From positions 1 through 64,000 of the forward strand of contig NZ_SDWW01000019.1 of NCBI RefSeq assembly GCF_004168625.1: a stretch of 64,000 bases of DNA, read 5' to 3'. A program made the translations under genes and the position numbers. Shown here piece by piece: positions 1-9,828 of this stretch. Position 1 is the first letter of the stretch, and each line of letters starts with the position of its first letter. The stretch comes from Pengzhenrongella frigida. Its GTDB lineage: Bacteria > Actinomycetota > Actinomycetes > Actinomycetales > Cellulomonadaceae. The notes beneath the pieces were generated by a model. It was not told the DNA's origin. It was given only the letters and a program-made list of their open reading frames with translations, and did no database searches.

Positions 1-263
1 CGTGTGGCGCTTATCCCCGCATTTTGGTATCTCCACACGCTCATCATATCCACGCTAAGCGACACACTACATGTGTACTACGGTACGGGCAGGGTCCGAC
101 ATCCCCGCCCCGCCATCCACACCCCCCACCTGACCAGCCACAACACACGCCAGTCGGCCCGGGGACGCACCCAGCCGGCCGCCGATGGCCGCCGTCGGGC
201 ACTCCGCACTGAACTCCGCAAGAAGACTTGTACAACGACTGTTGTGCATCTACGCTGGCTTGC
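1..263. other. gene-free leader upstream of the arsR-MFS-nadC operon
   Basis: I see no convincing coding sequence here. The short open frames are low-complexity Pro/Arg/His-rich and lack a ribosome binding site. The last 40 bases hold the promoter and operator of the following repressor gene, listed separately. Bases 1-100 are clearly less GC-rich than the rest and may be the 3' flank or regulatory region of a gene outside the window. Confidence 0.6.
228..256 (+). promoter_or_regulatory. arsR promoter with an operator inside the spacer
   Basis: TTGTAC (228-233) and TACGCT (251-256) form a -35/-10 pair with a 17-nt spacer. The ATG of the repressor gene lies 7 nt after the -10, so the transcript is probably leaderless. 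An imperfect inverted repeat, TGTACAAC-GACT-GTTGTGCA (229-248), fills the spacer. This is the classic arrangement for an ArsR-family repressor that represses its own operon. Sequence and spacing are seen; autoregulation is inferred. Confidence 0.7.
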
Positions 264-941
264 ATGAGCCCGGACCCGTCCCGCCCCACCGTCACCCAGG
301 TCGACGACCCGCGCGCGATGCGCGCCCTGGCCCACCCGCTGCGGCTTCGGCTCCTCGCCGCGCTCCGGTCGCACGGTCCCCAGCCGGTCGGTGCGCTCGC
401 CCGGACCTTCGGCATCGCCGCGGGGTCTGCCAGCTACCACCTGCGCACGCTCGCCGAGCACGGCCTCGTCGTCGAAGCGCCCGAGCTCGCGCACGACGCG
501 CGCGAACGATGGTGGCGCGCGGGCGCGGAGCTCACCAGCTGGGAGCCCGCCGACGTCCTGGGCGACCCCGAGCGGTGGGCGGCGCTCGACGTGCTGCGCC
601 GCACCGTCCTACGCGGCTACGTCGAGCAGCTCGAAGCCGCTCTCACCGCCGAGGCGGACCTGCCGCGGGAGTGGGTCGCGGCCAGCTTCCAGGGAGACGA
701 CCGTCTCGACCTGACCGTTCAGGAGCTGGCTGAGCTGCGGGCGGACCTCGAAGCGCTCTTCGAGCGGTGGCACGCGCGCAGCGACGCCGCCCGGCCCGAC
801 GCCCGGTCCGTCCTGATCATCGGGCACGCCTTCCGTCAGCCGGATCCGACCAACCAGGCGCCGATGCCCCCGCCGAACCCGGACGCACCCCAGGCGCACC
901 ACGACACCACCCCGGCGCAGCAGACAGATGGCGCCCGGTGA
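264..941 (+). CDS. ArsR/SmtB-family winged-helix transcriptional regulator
   Basis: A 225-residue DNA-binding regulator, probably the repressor of this operon. Residues about 17-75 form the winged helix: the stretch starting DPRAMRALAHPLRLRLL is typical of ArsR proteins, followed by SASYHLRTL as recognition helix. No clustered cysteines suggest metal sensing, so an organic ligand such as a substrate of the adjacent exporter is more likely. The C-terminus is proline-rich and probably disordered. The ATG at 264 is preferred over an upstream one at 228 because the promoter and operator cover 228-256. The stop overlaps the next start (GTGA), implying translational coupling. Confidence 0.85.
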   Translation: MSPDPSRPTVTQVDDPRAMRALAHPLRLRLLAALRSHGPQPVGALARTFGIAAGSASYHLRTLAEHGLVVEAPELAHDARERWWRAGAELTSWEPADVLGDPERWAALDVLRRTVLRGYVEQLEAALTAEADLPREWVAASFQGDDRLDLTVQELAELRADLEALFERWHARSDAARPDARSVLIIGHAFRQPDPTNQAPMPPPNPDAPQAHHDTTPAQQTDGAR

Positions 942-2251
942 GCGTAGGCAACCCGAGCGCGCGCCGCCGGCCGACGGCGCCCCGTGCCCTCGCCGGCCTG
1001 CTCGTGGCCCATACCCTCGCGGCGGCCGGGAACGTGGTCACGTTCGTCGCGCTGCCCCTCTACGTGCTCGCCGAGACGGGCAGCCCCGCGATGGCGGGCG
1101 TCCTTGCCGTCGCGACCACGCTGCCGGTCGTCGTCGGCGGCGCGTTCGGCGGAGTCCTCGTGGACCGGTTCGGCTACCGGCGATCGTCCGTGCTCTCCGA
1201 CGTGGTCGGTGCGGTGACCGTCGGGGCCATCCCGCTGCTGCACGTCACCGTCGGTCTGCCGTTCGGGGTGCTCCTCGCGCTCGTGTTCGCGACGGGCCTG
1301 CTCGACACGCCCGGCAAGTCAGCCCGCACCGCACTCGTGCCCGAGGCTGCCTCGCTCGCGGGCGTGCCGCTCGAGCGCGCCCTCGGCTGGTGGGGTGCCG
1401 CCTCCCGCGGCGCGATGCTGGTCGGGGCCCCGGTGGCCGGACTGCTGGTCGCGTGGTGGGGGCCGCTGCTCGTGCTCGTCGTGAACGCCGCGGCGTTCCT
1501 CGCCTCCGCCGTCGTGGTCGCCGTCGGGGTGCCCGCGAGGCTGCGGCCGAACGACGACGACGCCCCGTCCCCGCCCCCCGGGCACGCCGACCCCCAGCCG
1601 GGCTACTGGCGCGCCCTGGGCGAGGGCGTGCGCGTCCTGTGGGGCAACCCGCTCCTGCGCGCTGTGGTCCTCCTCGTGCTGGTGACGAACGCGCTCGACA
1701 TCGGTCGGTCGAGCGTGATCCTGCCGGTCTATGCCGAACGTGAGCTGGCCGGGGCCACGTCGCTCGGCCTGCTGATCGGCGCGAGCGGGCTCGGCATGTT
1801 CGTCGGCGCGCTGCTGTTCAGCGCCCTCGGGTCCCGGGTACCGCGCCGGATGGTCTTCGCGGTCGGCTTCCTCCTGGCCGGCGGGCCGCAGCTCATCGTG
1901 CTCGCGTTGCGGCCGGGACTCGGATGGTGCCTGCTCGCGGCCGTGCTCGCAGGCCTCGCCGCGGGCTCGATCAACCCGATCCTCGACACCGTGCTGCTCG
2001 AGCAGGTGCCCCCGTCGATGCGGGCGCGCGTGTTCGGGGTGGTCGACGCCGGCTGCTGGGCAGCGATGCCCGTCGGGGCGCTCGCGACCGGGTTCCTGGT
2101 CGAAGGGCTGGGTCTCGTGCCGAGCCTCCTCCTCCTCGGTGCCACCTACCTCCTGGTCACGCTGGCCCCGTTCGTCGGGTCCGTCTGGGCGGGGCTGGAC
2201 CGTCGCCTCCTGCCCGTGCCCGACCCCGACGCCGATACCGTGGTCCGGTGA
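938..2251 (+). CDS. MFS transporter, probable drug or metabolite exporter
   Basis: A 437-residue integral membrane protein of the major facilitator superfamily with about 12 hydrophobic segments. It has the MFS signature loop between helices 2 and 3 (GGVLVDRFGYRRSS), and GSRVPRRMVF is its counterpart in the second half. It resembles the MFS_3/EntS-like exporter group that is often paired with an ArsR regulator. The GTG at 938 overlaps the ArsR stop by 4 bp, and the stop overlaps the nadC start by 4 bp. Substrate is unknown; the coupling to nadC hints at a nicotinate- or quinolinate-related compound, but that is inference. Confidence 0.85.
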   Translation: MSVGNPSARRRPTAPRALAGLLVAHTLAAAGNVVTFVALPLYVLAETGSPAMAGVLAVATTLPVVVGGAFGGVLVDRFGYRRSSVLSDVVGAVTVGAIPLLHVTVGLPFGVLLALVFATGLLDTPGKSARTALVPEAASLAGVPLERALGWWGAASRGAMLVGAPVAGLLVAWWGPLLVLVVNAAAFLASAVVVAVGVPARLRPNDDDAPSPPPGHADPQPGYWRALGEGVRVLWGNPLLRAVVLLVLVTNALDIGRSSVILPVYAERELAGATSLGLLIGASGLGMFVGALLFSALGSRVPRRMVFAVGFLLAGGPQLIVLALRPGLGWCLLAAVLAGLAAGSINPILDTVLLEQVPPSMRARVFGVVDAGCWAAMPVGALATGFLVEGLGLVPSLLLLGATYLLVTLAPFVGSVWAGLDRRLLPVPDPDADTVVR

Positions 2252-3189
2252 CCGATCCACGCACGACCCGCGCCATTGACGACCCGACGACGACCCCGAC
2301 GACCGTCGGCCTGGACCCGGCCTGGATACGCGGCGCCGTCGCACGTGCGCTCGACGAGGACCTCGGCGCCGCCCCCGGCCGGGACGTGACCACGCAGGCC
2401 ACCGTGCCGGTGGACGAGACCGGCGTCGCGCACCTCGTGGCGCGCGAGGCCGGCGTCGTCGCGGGCCTGGTGGTCGTCGCCGACGTGCTCGACCAGGTCG
2501 CGGACCGCCTGGCCCTGCCCGACGCGACCGTCGAGCTCCTGGTGCCCGACGGCGCCCGGGTCGCGGCCGGTGAGCTCCTCGCCGTCCTGCGCGGCCCGGT
2601 CCAGGTGCTCCTCGTGGCCGAACGCACCCTGTTGAACCTGGCGAGCCGCGCGTCCGGCGTCGCGACCCACACCCGGCGGTGGGCCGATGCGCTGGCCGGC
2701 TCCGGGGCCACCGTCCTCGACACCCGCAAGACCACCCCCGGTCTGCGGGCGCTCGAGAAGTACGCCGTGCGCTGCGGCGGCGGTACCAACAAGCGGATGG
2801 GCCTGTACGACGTCGCGATGGTCAAGGACAACCACGTCGTCGCCGCCGGATCGGTCGCCGCGGCGGTCGCCGCCGTGCGCGCGCACTTCCCCGACGTCCT
2901 CGTGCAGGTCGAGGCGGACACCCTCGACCAGGCGCTCGAGGCGCTGGACGCGGGCGCGCGGTTCCTGCTGCTCGACAACATGCCGACACCGCTCCTGACC
3001 CGCGTGGTCGCCGCCGTGCGCGCGCGTCAGGTCGAGACCGGCCCGGTCGAGCTCGAGGCGACCGGCAACCTCACGCTCGACCGGGCCGCCGAGGTCGCCG
3101 GGACCGGTGTCGACTACCTCTCCGTCGGCGCCCTCACCCATTCCTCGCCGATCCTCGACCTCGCGCTCGACCTCGTCGCGCGGTCCTGA
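2248..3189 (+). CDS. nadC: nicotinate-nucleotide pyrophosphorylase (carboxylating)
   Basis: Quinolinate phosphoribosyltransferase, 313 residues: converts quinolinate and PRPP to nicotinate mononucleotide, CO2 and pyrophosphate in NAD synthesis. Family motifs are clear: LDTRKTTPGLR, the R-x-G-G-G-T-N-K-R-M-G-L-Y-D segment, KDNH, and SVGALTHSS near the end. An N-terminal extension of about 25 Thr/Pro-rich residues makes it slightly longer than usual. The GTG at 2248 sits in a 4-bp overlap with the transporter stop. nadA and nadB, its usual partners, are not in the window. A GC-rich hairpin (GCCCGCC...GGCGGGC, about 3214-3237) follows the stop and may terminate the operon. Confidence 0.95.
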   Translation: MTDPRTTRAIDDPTTTPTTVGLDPAWIRGAVARALDEDLGAAPGRDVTTQATVPVDETGVAHLVAREAGVVAGLVVVADVLDQVADRLALPDATVELLVPDGARVAAGELLAVLRGPVQVLLVAERTLLNLASRASGVATHTRRWADALAGSGATVLDTRKTTPGLRALEKYAVRCGGGTNKRMGLYDVAMVKDNHVVAAGSVAAAVAAVRAHFPDVLVQVEADTLDQALEALDAGARFLLLDNMPTPLLTRVVAAVRARQVETGPVELEATGNLTLDRAAEVAGTGVDYLSVGALTHSSPILDLALDLVARS

Positions 3190-3269
3190 TCCCGCCCCCG
3201 GTGGCGGGAAATCGCCCGCCCGTCGGGGCTGGCGGGCTTGCCAACGCCGCCGGTCGGTAGTATCGACCG

Positions 3270-4811
3270 GTGACTTCGCCAGCCAGCAACGCCAGTCCCG
3301 TCTCGCCGGACCCGGAAGCTGGGGCGGACACGGCCTCCCTGCCCGAGCAGATGCAGGTGCGGCTGGACAAGCGGGAGCGGCTCCTCGCCGCCGGTCAGCA
3401 GGCCTACCCCGTGTCCGTCCCGCGCACGCACACGATCGCCCAGGTGCGCGCGGAGCACCCCGACCTCGAGTCGGGCCAGGAGACGGACGACGTCGTCGGG
3501 GTCGCCGGCCGCGTGGTCTTCCTGCGCAACACCGGCAAGCTCTGCTTCGTCAGCCTGCAGGACGGCGAGGGCGAGCGCCTCCAGATCATGCTCAGCCTGG
3601 CCTCGATCGGCGCGGAGTCCCTTGCCGCGTTCAAGGCCGACGTCGATCTCGGCGATCACCTGTTCGCGCACGGAAAGGTCATCAGCTCGCGTCGCGGCGA
3701 GCTGTCGGTCTTCGCCGACGAGTGGCAGCTGGCGTCGAAGGCATTGCGGCCGTTGCCGGTCCTGTTCAAGGACCTCTCCGAGGAAAGCCGTGTCCGCCAG
3801 CGGTATGTCGATCTCATTGCCCGCCCGGCCGCGCGCGACATGGTGCGATTGCGGGCCGCCGTCGTGCGCTCGGTTCGTGAGAATCTGCACCGCCGCGCGT
3901 ACCTCGAGGTCGAGACGCCGATGCTGCACACGATTGCCGGCGGTGCCTCCGCGCGCCCCTTCACGACCCACATGAATGCCTTTGACCTGGAGCTGTACCT
4001 GCGGATCGCGCCGGAGCTGTTCCTCAAGCGGGCGGTCGTCGGTGGGGTCGAGCGGGTCTATGAGATCAACCGGAACTTCCGCAATGAGGGCGTCGACTCG
4101 ACGCACTCTCCCGAATTCGCCTCGCTCGAGGCCTATGAGGCGTACGGCGATTACGACACGATGGCCGAGCTCACCCGCGATCTGGTGCAGACCGCCGCGA
4201 TGGACGCCCTCGGTACGACGACGATCACGCTGCCGAGCGGCGAGGACTACGAGCTCGGTGGTGAATGGGCCCAGCTGCGGTTGTACGACTCCCTTTCCGC
4301 TGCGCTCGGGGAAGAGATCACGCCGTCGACCTCGGTCGAGGAGCTCCACAAGTACGCCGATCGCTTCGGCATCGCCGTCGACCCGCAGAAGGCCAATCAC
4401 GGGAAGCTCGTGGAGGCCGTCTGGGAGCACCTGGTGGGGGATCACCTCTACGCACCCACGTTCGTGCGCGACTTCCCCGTCGAGACCTCCCCGCTGACCC
4501 GGGCGCACCGAACCGAGGCGGGCAAGGTCGAGAAGTGGGACCTGTACGTGCGCGGCTTCGAGCTGGCGACCGCCTACTCCGAGCTGGTCGACCCCGTCAT
4601 CCAGCGCCAGCGCCTCGAGGCCCAGGCCCTGATGGCCGCGGCCGGCGACGACGAGGCGATGGCGGTCGACGAGGACTTTCTCACAGCAATGGAGTACGCC
4701 ATGCCGCCCGCAGGTGGCATGGGTCTCGGCATAGACCGGTTGTTGATGGCACTGACCGGCCTTGGTGTCCGTGAGACGATCTTGTTCCCGTTGGTCAAGC
4801 CGCTCGCCTGA
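3270..4811 (+). CDS. lysS: lysyl-tRNA synthetase, class II
   Basis: A 513-residue cytoplasmic enzyme that charges tRNA-Lys. It has an N-terminal OB-fold anticodon-binding domain (about 60-170), then the class II catalytic core: motif 2 around [11 protein letters not shown] and motif 3 GLGIDRLLM near the C-terminus. The first 25 residues are a variable, probably disordered tail. The start is GTG at 3270, 6 nt after a TAGTAT hexamer (3258-3263), so the mRNA is probably leaderless. It is followed by a small membrane protein gene and lsr2 in the same direction. Confidence 0.97.
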   Translation: MTSPASNASPVSPDPEAGADTASLPEQMQVRLDKRERLLAAGQQAYPVSVPRTHTIAQVRAEHPDLESGQETDDVVGVAGRVVFLRNTGKLCFVSLQDGEGERLQIMLSLASIGAESLAAFKADVDLGDHLFAHGKVISSRRGELSVFADEWQLASKALRPLPVLFKDLSEESRVRQRYVDLIARPAARDMVRLRAAVVRSVRENLHRRAYLEVETPMLHTIAGGASARPFTTHMNAFDLELYLRIAPELFLKRAVVGGVERVYEINRNFRNEGVDSTHSPEFASLEAYEAYGDYDTMAELTRDLVQTAAMDALGTTTITLPSGEDYELGGEWAQLRLYDSLSAALGEEITPSTSVEELHKYADRFGIAVDPQKANHGKLVEAVWEHLVGDHLYAPTFVRDFPVETSPLTRAHRTEAGKVEKWDLYVRGFELATAYSELVDPVIQRQRLEAQALMAAAGDDEAMAVDEDFLTAMEYAMPPAGGMGLGIDRLLMALTGLGVRETILFPLVKPLA

Positions 4812-4832
4812 CTGAGCCGAAAAGGTGAAAGC

Positions 4833-5006
4833 GTGAGCCCGTTCCTCACTGCCGTTGCTGCGCTCGTCCCCTCTGCGGGCGTGGGCTTCCTGTTCTACCT
4901 TGCGATCCGGGCACTTGTTAATGCCGACCGGACCGAGCGTGCGGCACTTGCGCGGATGGACGCAGAGGAGCGCATCGCGCGCAACTCCGGGGACGCGCCG
5001 AAGTAA
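4833..5006 (+). CDS. small single-pass membrane protein between lysS and lsr2
   Basis: A 57-residue protein with one N-terminal membrane segment (about residues 3-29) and a charged cytoplasmic tail rich in Arg, Glu and Asp, ending NSGDAPK. It starts with GTG, preceded at good distance by AAAGG (about 4820-4825). I recognise no domain. It lies 21 nt after the lysS stop, so it is probably co-transcribed with lysS. Small membrane proteins at this position beside lsr2 seem common in Cellulomonas-type genomes, but I assign no function. Confidence 0.7.
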   Translation: MSPFLTAVAALVPSAGVGFLFYLAIRALVNADRTERAALARMDAEERIARNSGDAPK

Positions 5007-5161
5007 TCGGCGCTGAGATCACCCTTCGCGCGCGGCGCTTTGGTCGCACCAAAGGCTGGTCTTATCCACAGGACTTGGGGCCTACACTTTGACGGGGGAT
5101 TGTCGAGGTGTCATGCTTTTGCATGCCACGTGTTTTTCATCCAGCATTAAGGGGTAATCCG

Positions 5162-5497
5162 ATGGCTCAGAAGGTCCAGGTTCTACTTGTAGACGATATC
5201 GATGGCGGAACTGCCGACGAGACCGTCACCTTTTCCCTCGATGGCGTCTCTTACGAGATCGACCTGACGGCGGAGCACGCCCGGGAGCTGCGCGAGGGAT
5301 TCGGCCAGTGGGTCGGCCACGCGCGCAAGCTCAGCGGCCGCACGGCTGGTCGCCCGGCACGCAGCGGCGTGCGCCGGTCCGGCGGGGCGAGCGACGCCAC
5401 CGCGATTCGCGAGTGGGCTCGGGCGAACGGCCACAACGTGTCCGAGCGTGGACGTATCTCGGCCGGCATCAAGGCTGCCTACGAGGCTGCGCACTGA
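5162..5497 (+). CDS. lsr2: Lsr2 nucleoid-associated DNA-bridging protein
   Basis: A 111-residue xenogeneic silencer of Actinobacteria. Residues 1-60 form the beta/alpha dimerisation domain (MAQKVQVLLVDDIDGG is near-invariant in the family), a flexible Gly/Arg linker follows, and residues about 75-111 form the AT-rich-DNA-binding domain. RGR at about 96-98 is the AT-hook-like motif that inserts into the minor groove. The ATG at 5162 gives the canonical N-terminus; the longer frame from 5108 would add Cys/Phe-rich residues unlike the family. The gene ends before a very strong bidirectional terminator. Confidence 0.97.
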   Translation: MAQKVQVLLVDDIDGGTADETVTFSLDGVSYEIDLTAEHARELREGFGQWVGHARKLSGRTAGRPARSGVRRSGGASDATAIREWARANGHNVSERGRISAGIKAAYEAAH

Positions 5498-5550
5498 GCT
5501 CTGCCGGCAGTGAGCGGTCCCCCCTGACTTCGGCCAGCGGGTAGCCCCAC

Positions 5551-5613
5551 CCGCAACGCCTGAGCGCTGACGTCCCGACCGGACGTCAGCGCTCAGGCGT
5601 TGCGGGCTTTTTT
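5551..5613. terminator. bidirectional intrinsic terminator between lsr2 and xylB
   Basis: A perfect 25-bp stem (5551-5575 with 5581-5605) closes a 5-nt loop and is followed by a run of six T at 5608-5613. It serves lsr2 on the plus strand; xylB, whose stop is at 5629, converges from the other side. Confidence 0.95.
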
Positions 5614-5628
5614 CGGCCCATCCGCAGG

Positions 5629-7092
5629 TCAGGCCGGACGGGTGGCGGTGAGCTCGCGGACGGCCGCGTACTGGTCGCGCACGTGCGGGGTGGGCTGGGC
5701 GGTGAACGTCAGGACATCCGACGACGAGGCCCATTCGGGCGGTCGGACCGTGCCCGCGAGCGCCCATGCGGCCTGCCGTGCGGCGCCGTCCGCCACGTAC
5801 TCCCCGGCCGGCGGGACCAGCACGTCGACCCCCAGCACCGCTGGGGCGATCTGACGGACGGCCTCGGACTTCGCCCCGCCGCCGATGAGGAACACGCGGC
5901 GCACGGGCACGCCCTGGGCCCGCAGCGCCTCGAGGCCGTCGGCCAGGCCGCAGAGCATGCCCTCCACCGCCGCGCGGGCCAGGTGCGCCGGCGTGGTGTT
6001 GGCCAACCGCATCCCGTGCAGGGCACCGGTCGCCTCCGGCCGGTTGGGGGTGCGCTCGCCCTCGAGGTACGGGACGAGCACGAGCCCGTCGGCGCCCGCC
6101 GGGGCGGACAGTGCCAGCGTGCTGAGCTCGTCGTGGTCGACGCCGAGCATCCGGGCGGCGGCGTCGAGCACCCGGGAGGCGTTGAGCGTGCAGGCGAGCG
6201 GGAGGAAGGCGCCCGTGGCGTCCGCGAACCCGGTGACGAGTCCGCTCGGGTCTGCCGTCGAGGTCGCCGAGATCGCCGAGACCACCCCGGAGGTGCCGAG
6301 AGACACCGCGACGTCCCCCTCGACCATGCCCATCCCGAGGGCGGCCGCGGCGTTGTCACCCGCACCTGCGCCCAGGACCGCCCCGGCCGGAGTCGTCCCG
6401 GCCCGCTCACCGGGACCGATCACCCGGGGGAGGACGGCGTCGTGCCCGAGGGCGAGGGTGAGCAGATCGGTCCGGTACCCGTCGGTGATCGGTGACCAGT
6501 ACCCGGTCCCGGACGCGTCCGACCGATCGGTCGTCAGGGCGGCGAGCGCCGCCGCATCGGCCGCGGCATCCGTCGCCGCGCCCGCACCCGGTCCGTGGCC
6601 GGCGAGCCGCCAGGTCAGCCAGTCGTGCGGCAGGGCGACCGCCGCGACCCGGGCCGCGTTCTGCGGCTCGGCGTCGCGCAGCCAGCGCAGCTTGGTCACC
6701 GTGAGCGAGGCGACCGGGACGGAGCCGATGGCCTTGGCCCACGCGGCCGCGCCGGCCTCCGGGTCACCGTCGCCGAGCTCGAGCACGAGGTCACGCGCCG
6801 CGCCCGCGGACCGGGTGTCGTTCCACAGCAGCGCGGGGCGCACGACGGCCCCGTCCGGGTCCAGGGTCACCATGCCGTGCTGCTGCCCGCCCACGGCGAG
6901 GGCGGCGACGTCGGCGAGCCCGCCGGCGTCGGCCACTGCCGCCTGCAGCGCCTCCCACCAGCGCTCCGGCTCCACCTCGGTGCCATCGGGGTGGGCTGCC
7001 CGACCCGAGCGGACGAGCGCACCGGTCTCGGCGTCCCGGATCACGACCTTGCACGACTGGGTGGACGAGTCCACTCCGGCGACCAGCGTCAT
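5629..7092 (-). CDS. xylB: xylulokinase
   Basis: A 487-residue FGGY-family sugar kinase that phosphorylates D-xylulose to D-xylulose-5-phosphate. Visible features are the N-terminal phosphate-binding stretch [11 protein letters not shown], the substrate loop GGQQHGMV, the motif LLWNDTRS and, in the second half, [10 protein letters not shown]. The ATG at 7092 is chosen because GGAAGGA stands at the right distance upstream; an in-frame codon at 7119 lacks this. It lies downstream of xylA, separated by a hairpin that should reduce read-through. Part of the xylose regulon. Confidence 0.95.
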   Translation of the reverse strand: MTLVAGVDSSTQSCKVVIRDAETGALVRSGRAAHPDGTEVEPERWWEALQAAVADAGGLADVAALAVGGQQHGMVTLDPDGAVVRPALLWNDTRSAGAARDLVLELGDGDPEAGAAAWAKAIGSVPVASLTVTKLRWLRDAEPQNAARVAAVALPHDWLTWRLAGHGPGAGAATDAAADAAALAALTTDRSDASGTGYWSPITDGYRTDLLTLALGHDAVLPRVIGPGERAGTTPAGAVLGAGAGDNAAAALGMGMVEGDVAVSLGTSGVVSAISATSTADPSGLVTGFADATGAFLPLACTLNASRVLDAAARMLGVDHDELSTLALSAPAGADGLVLVPYLEGERTPNRPEATGALHGMRLANTTPAHLARAAVEGMLCGLADGLEALRAQGVPVRRVFLIGGGAKSEAVRQIAPAVLGVDVLVPPAGEYVADGAARQAAWALAGTVRPPEWASSSDVLTFTAQPTPHVRDQYAAVRELTATRPA

Positions 7093-7138
7093 TGCTGCAG
7101 TTCCTTCCACATCAGTCACGGCGAGAGAACGAGAAAAG

Positions 7139-7186
7139 CGGTGTCAGACCCCGCGCGGGCCGGGGCTCACGCGGGGTCTGACACCG
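7139..7186 (-). terminator. hairpin between xylA and xylB, probable attenuating terminator
   Basis: A perfect 17-bp stem (7139-7155 with 7170-7186) and 14-nt loop lie between xylA and xylB. Read on the minus strand the stem is followed by CTTTTCTC, a short T-run. It should terminate part of the transcription leaving xylA, so xylA would be made in excess over xylB. A related stem with the same GTGTCAGACC arm follows gguB. Confidence 0.75.
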
Positions 7187-7203
7187 CCGGTGGAGAACAA
7201 CGG

Positions 7204-8391
7204 TCAGCGGGCACCCAGGGCGTGCTCGAGGGCCAGCTGGTTGAGCCGGATGAAGCCGAAGCCCCGCTCGGCCACGGCGTCGATGTCGAGGTCCTCGTAC
7301 GCCGAGGTGTCCGCGACCAGGTCGGCCAGGGTCTCGCCCTCGGCGAGGGTCGGGACGGCGAGGTCGAACACGCCGGCCTCCTCGAGAGCCGCCTGGACCT
7401 CGGGGTCGGCGCGGAACGCGAGCGCCCGCTCCTTGAGGAGCAGGTAGGCGCTCATGTTCGCGGCCGCGGAGTCCCACACGCCCGTGAAGCTCTCGGTGCG
7501 CGAGGGCTTGTAGTCGAAGTGGACCGGGCCGTCGTAGCGCGGGCCGCCGCTGGGGAACCCGTTGACCAGGAGGTCGACGGTCCCGAACGCGGAGAACAGG
7601 TCGCCGTGGCCGAACACGAGGTCCTGGTCGTACTTGATGGACTTCTGCCCGTTGAGGTCGATGTGGAAGAGCTTGTCGGCCCACAGCGCCTGCGCGATGC
7701 TCGACGTGTAGTTCAGGCCGGCCATCTGCTCGTGCCCGGTCTCCGGGTTCACCCCGACGATGTCACCGTGCTCGAGCTCGGCGATGAAGGCCAGCGCGCT
7801 GCCGACCGTCGGCAGGATGATGTCGCCGCGGGGCTCGTTCGGCTTGGGCTCGATGGCGATCTTCAGCCCGTATCCCTGCTCCTTGATGTACGCGGCGACG
7901 GTGTCGATGCCCTCGCGGTAGCGGTCGTGCGCGGCCTTGAGGTCCTTGGCGCTGTCGTACTCGGCGCCCTCGCGGCCGCCCCACATGACGAACGTCTCGG
8001 CGCCGAGCTCGGCGGCCAGGTCGACGTTGCGGACGACCTTGCGCAGGCCGTAGCGGCGCACCCGGCGGTCGTTCGAGGTGAACGCGCCGTCCTTGAAGAT
8101 CGGGTGGGTGAACGTGTTGGTCGTGATCATCTCGACCTTGACGCCGGTCTCGTCCAGGGCAGCCTTGAAGCGGGCGAGGATCTTGTCGCGGGTCGCGGCG
8201 TCGGAGCCGAACGGGACGACGTCGTCGTCGTGGAACGTCACGTAGCTCGCGCCGAGCTTGGCCAGCTGGTGCACGGACTCGACCGGGTCGAGCCACGGTC
8301 GGGTGGCCTCGCCGAACTGGTCGCGGGCCTCCCAGCCGACGGTCCAGAGACCGAAGGAGAACTTGTCTGCGGGGGTGGGCGTGGGGGTCAT
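7204..8391 (-). CDS. xylA: xylose isomerase, actinobacterial (class I) type
   Basis: A 395-residue TIM-barrel enzyme that interconverts D-xylose and D-xylulose using two divalent metals. FHDDD places the catalytic His at residue 54, and [14 protein letters not shown] carries metal and substrate ligands. Size matches the short class I enzymes of Streptomyces and Arthrobacter. The ATG at 8391 follows a GAGGAGAG ribosome binding site; the frame stays open far upstream but that part is antisense to xylR. It is divergent from xylR with a 66-bp intergenic space that holds the operator. Confidence 0.98.
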   Translation of the reverse strand: MTPTPTPADKFSFGLWTVGWEARDQFGEATRPWLDPVESVHQLAKLGASYVTFHDDDVVPFGSDAATRDKILARFKAALDETGVKVEMITTNTFTHPIFKDGAFTSNDRRVRRYGLRKVVRNVDLAAELGAETFVMWGGREGAEYDSAKDLKAAHDRYREGIDTVAAYIKEQGYGLKIAIEPKPNEPRGDIILPTVGSALAFIAELEHGDIVGVNPETGHEQMAGLNYTSSIAQALWADKLFHIDLNGQKSIKYDQDLVFGHGDLFSAFGTVDLLVNGFPSGGPRYDGPVHFDYKPSRTESFTGVWDSAAANMSAYLLLKERALAFRADPEVQAALEEAGVFDLAVPTLAEGETLADLVADTSAYEDLDIDAVAERGFGFIRLNQLALEHALGAR

Positions 8392-8409
8392 CGAACTCTC
8401 CTCGTCGAG

Positions 8410-8432
8410 ATTTGTTGTATGCATGAACTTAT
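8410..8432. promoter_or_regulatory. XylR operator, copy 1 (xylA/xylR divergent promoter)
   Basis: Read on the minus strand this is ATAAGTT-N9-AACAAAT, an imperfect palindrome with half-site ATNNGTT. Copy 2 upstream of chvE has the same half-sites, spacing and flanking C/AC bases. It lies about where the -35 of xylR would be and inside the xylA promoter region, so binding would repress both genes. The sequence match is direct; binding by XylR is inferred from ROK-repressor precedent. Confidence 0.8.
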
Positions 8433-8457
8433 CCGGCCTTCGGGCTAGGGTCAAGCC

Positions 8458-9762
8458 ATGGCCGACGACGACTTCTCCCCGCGGACCGCGCACCAGATCA
8501 GGTCCGGTGGGTCCGCGCCGGACGCTGGCCCGAGCCCCGCACCTACCCGCACGCGGCAGGTCTCGGGGGGTGGCCGCGCTGCCCGACAGGCGGGTCTTCG
8601 CGAGCACAACCTCAGCCTCGCGCTGCGCCAGGTGCTCGACGCGCAGACCCCAGTGTCCCGCGCGGGCATCGCCGCCGCCACCGGCCTGGCGCGCGCCACC
8701 GTGTCCGGGCTCGTCGACCTGCTGATCGAGGCGGATCTCGTGCGTGAGCTCGACCCGCCCGCTGCGGTCCGGGCCGGCCGGCCGGCCGTGCCGCTCGTCC
8801 CGGCGCGGGGGACCGTGGCGGGAGTGGGCATGGAGGTCAACGTCGACTACATCGGCGTCCGCGCGGTCGACATCGCCGGTCGCGTGCTCATCGAGCGGAT
8901 CGAGCTCGGTGACTTCCGGCGCAGCGATCCCGTCGTCGTGCTCGACCGGCTCGCCCGCATCGCCGACCGGACGATCGCGGCCCTGATCGCCGACGGCGTC
9001 CGGATCGCAGGGACCGCGCTCGCGCTGCCCGGCCTCGTCGACCGGATCACCGGGCCGCTGCGGGTCGCGCCGAACCTGGGCTGGCGCGACGTCGACGTGG
9101 TCGCGCTGATGACCTCGCACCCGGTGCTCGCCGGCTTCCCGCCGCACCTCGCGAACGAGGCGAACCTCGCGGCCCGCGCCGAGGCGCACGTCCGGCGGGC
9201 CGGCGGGCCGGCGAGCTTCGTCTATGTCTCGGGTGAGGTCGGCATCGGCGGCGCGATCGTGCTCAACGGCGAGATCTTCCGCGGTCGGCACGGGTGGAGC
9301 GGGGAGATCGGCCACATGGTCGTCGACCCGTTCGGGGAGCGAGGGGCAGCCGGGGGCACGCTCGAGAGCCTCGCGGGCCAGGACGCCCTGATGGCCGGTG
9401 CCGGGATCGACCTGTCGCTGCCCATCTCGCACCTGGCCGACGCGGCCGCGGCCGGCGACCCGTCGGCGCTCGGCTCCCTGCGGCGCGGCGCGGAGGCGCT
9501 CGGGGTCGCGCTCGCCAACGTCGCCAACGTGGTCGACGTCGACGAGGTCGTGCTGGGCGGGACGTTTGCACCGCTGTACCCGTACGTGCACGCGACCGTC
9601 GCCGACCAGCTCGCGCACGGCGTGATCTTCGCGCCGTGGGCGCCGCTGCGCGTCACGGAGTCGATCGCGGGCGAGTATCCCGCGATGACCGGTGCCGCCC
9701 TCGCGGTCGTCGAGACGGTCGTGGCCGACCCCGGGTCCTGGTTGCCGGTGGCCGCGGACTGA
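8458..9762 (+). CDS. xylR: ROK-family transcriptional regulator, xylose repressor
   Basis: A 434-residue repressor: a disordered N-terminus, a helix-turn-helix at about 50-105 ([21 protein letters not shown]), then a sugar-binding ROK domain. The usual ROK zinc cluster (C-x-C-G-x-x-G-C-x-E) is absent: at the matching place the protein reads GAAGGTLE, with no cysteine, and the sugar-kinase phosphate motif is also degraded. It is thus a regulator, not a kinase. The ATG at 8458 comes 6 nt after TAGGGT (8446-8451), so the transcript is probably leaderless. Divergent from xylA; the operator overlaps its -35 region. Confidence 0.9.
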   Translation: MADDDFSPRTAHQIRSGGSAPDAGPSPAPTRTRQVSGGGRAARQAGLREHNLSLALRQVLDAQTPVSRAGIAAATGLARATVSGLVDLLIEADLVRELDPPAAVRAGRPAVPLVPARGTVAGVGMEVNVDYIGVRAVDIAGRVLIERIELGDFRRSDPVVVLDRLARIADRTIAALIADGVRIAGTALALPGLVDRITGPLRVAPNLGWRDVDVVALMTSHPVLAGFPPHLANEANLAARAEAHVRRAGGPASFVYVSGEVGIGGAIVLNGEIFRGRHGWSGEIGHMVVDPFGERGAAGGTLESLAGQDALMAGAGIDLSLPISHLADAAAAGDPSALGSLRRGAEALGVALANVANVVDVDEVVLGGTFAPLYPYVHATVADQLAHGVIFAPWAPLRVTESIAGEYPAMTGAALAVVETVVADPGSWLPVAAD

Positions 9763-9828
9763 GATTTGTTCGTTACCCGATCGTGATGCTGACAACGGGT
9801 CGAGTGGTTGCGACGGTCCGCAGGCGGC

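Noticed and set aside
24..494. Open frames on both strands before the ArsR gene
   Set aside because: They overlap each other, cover the promoter and operator, and have low-complexity Arg/Pro/His composition.
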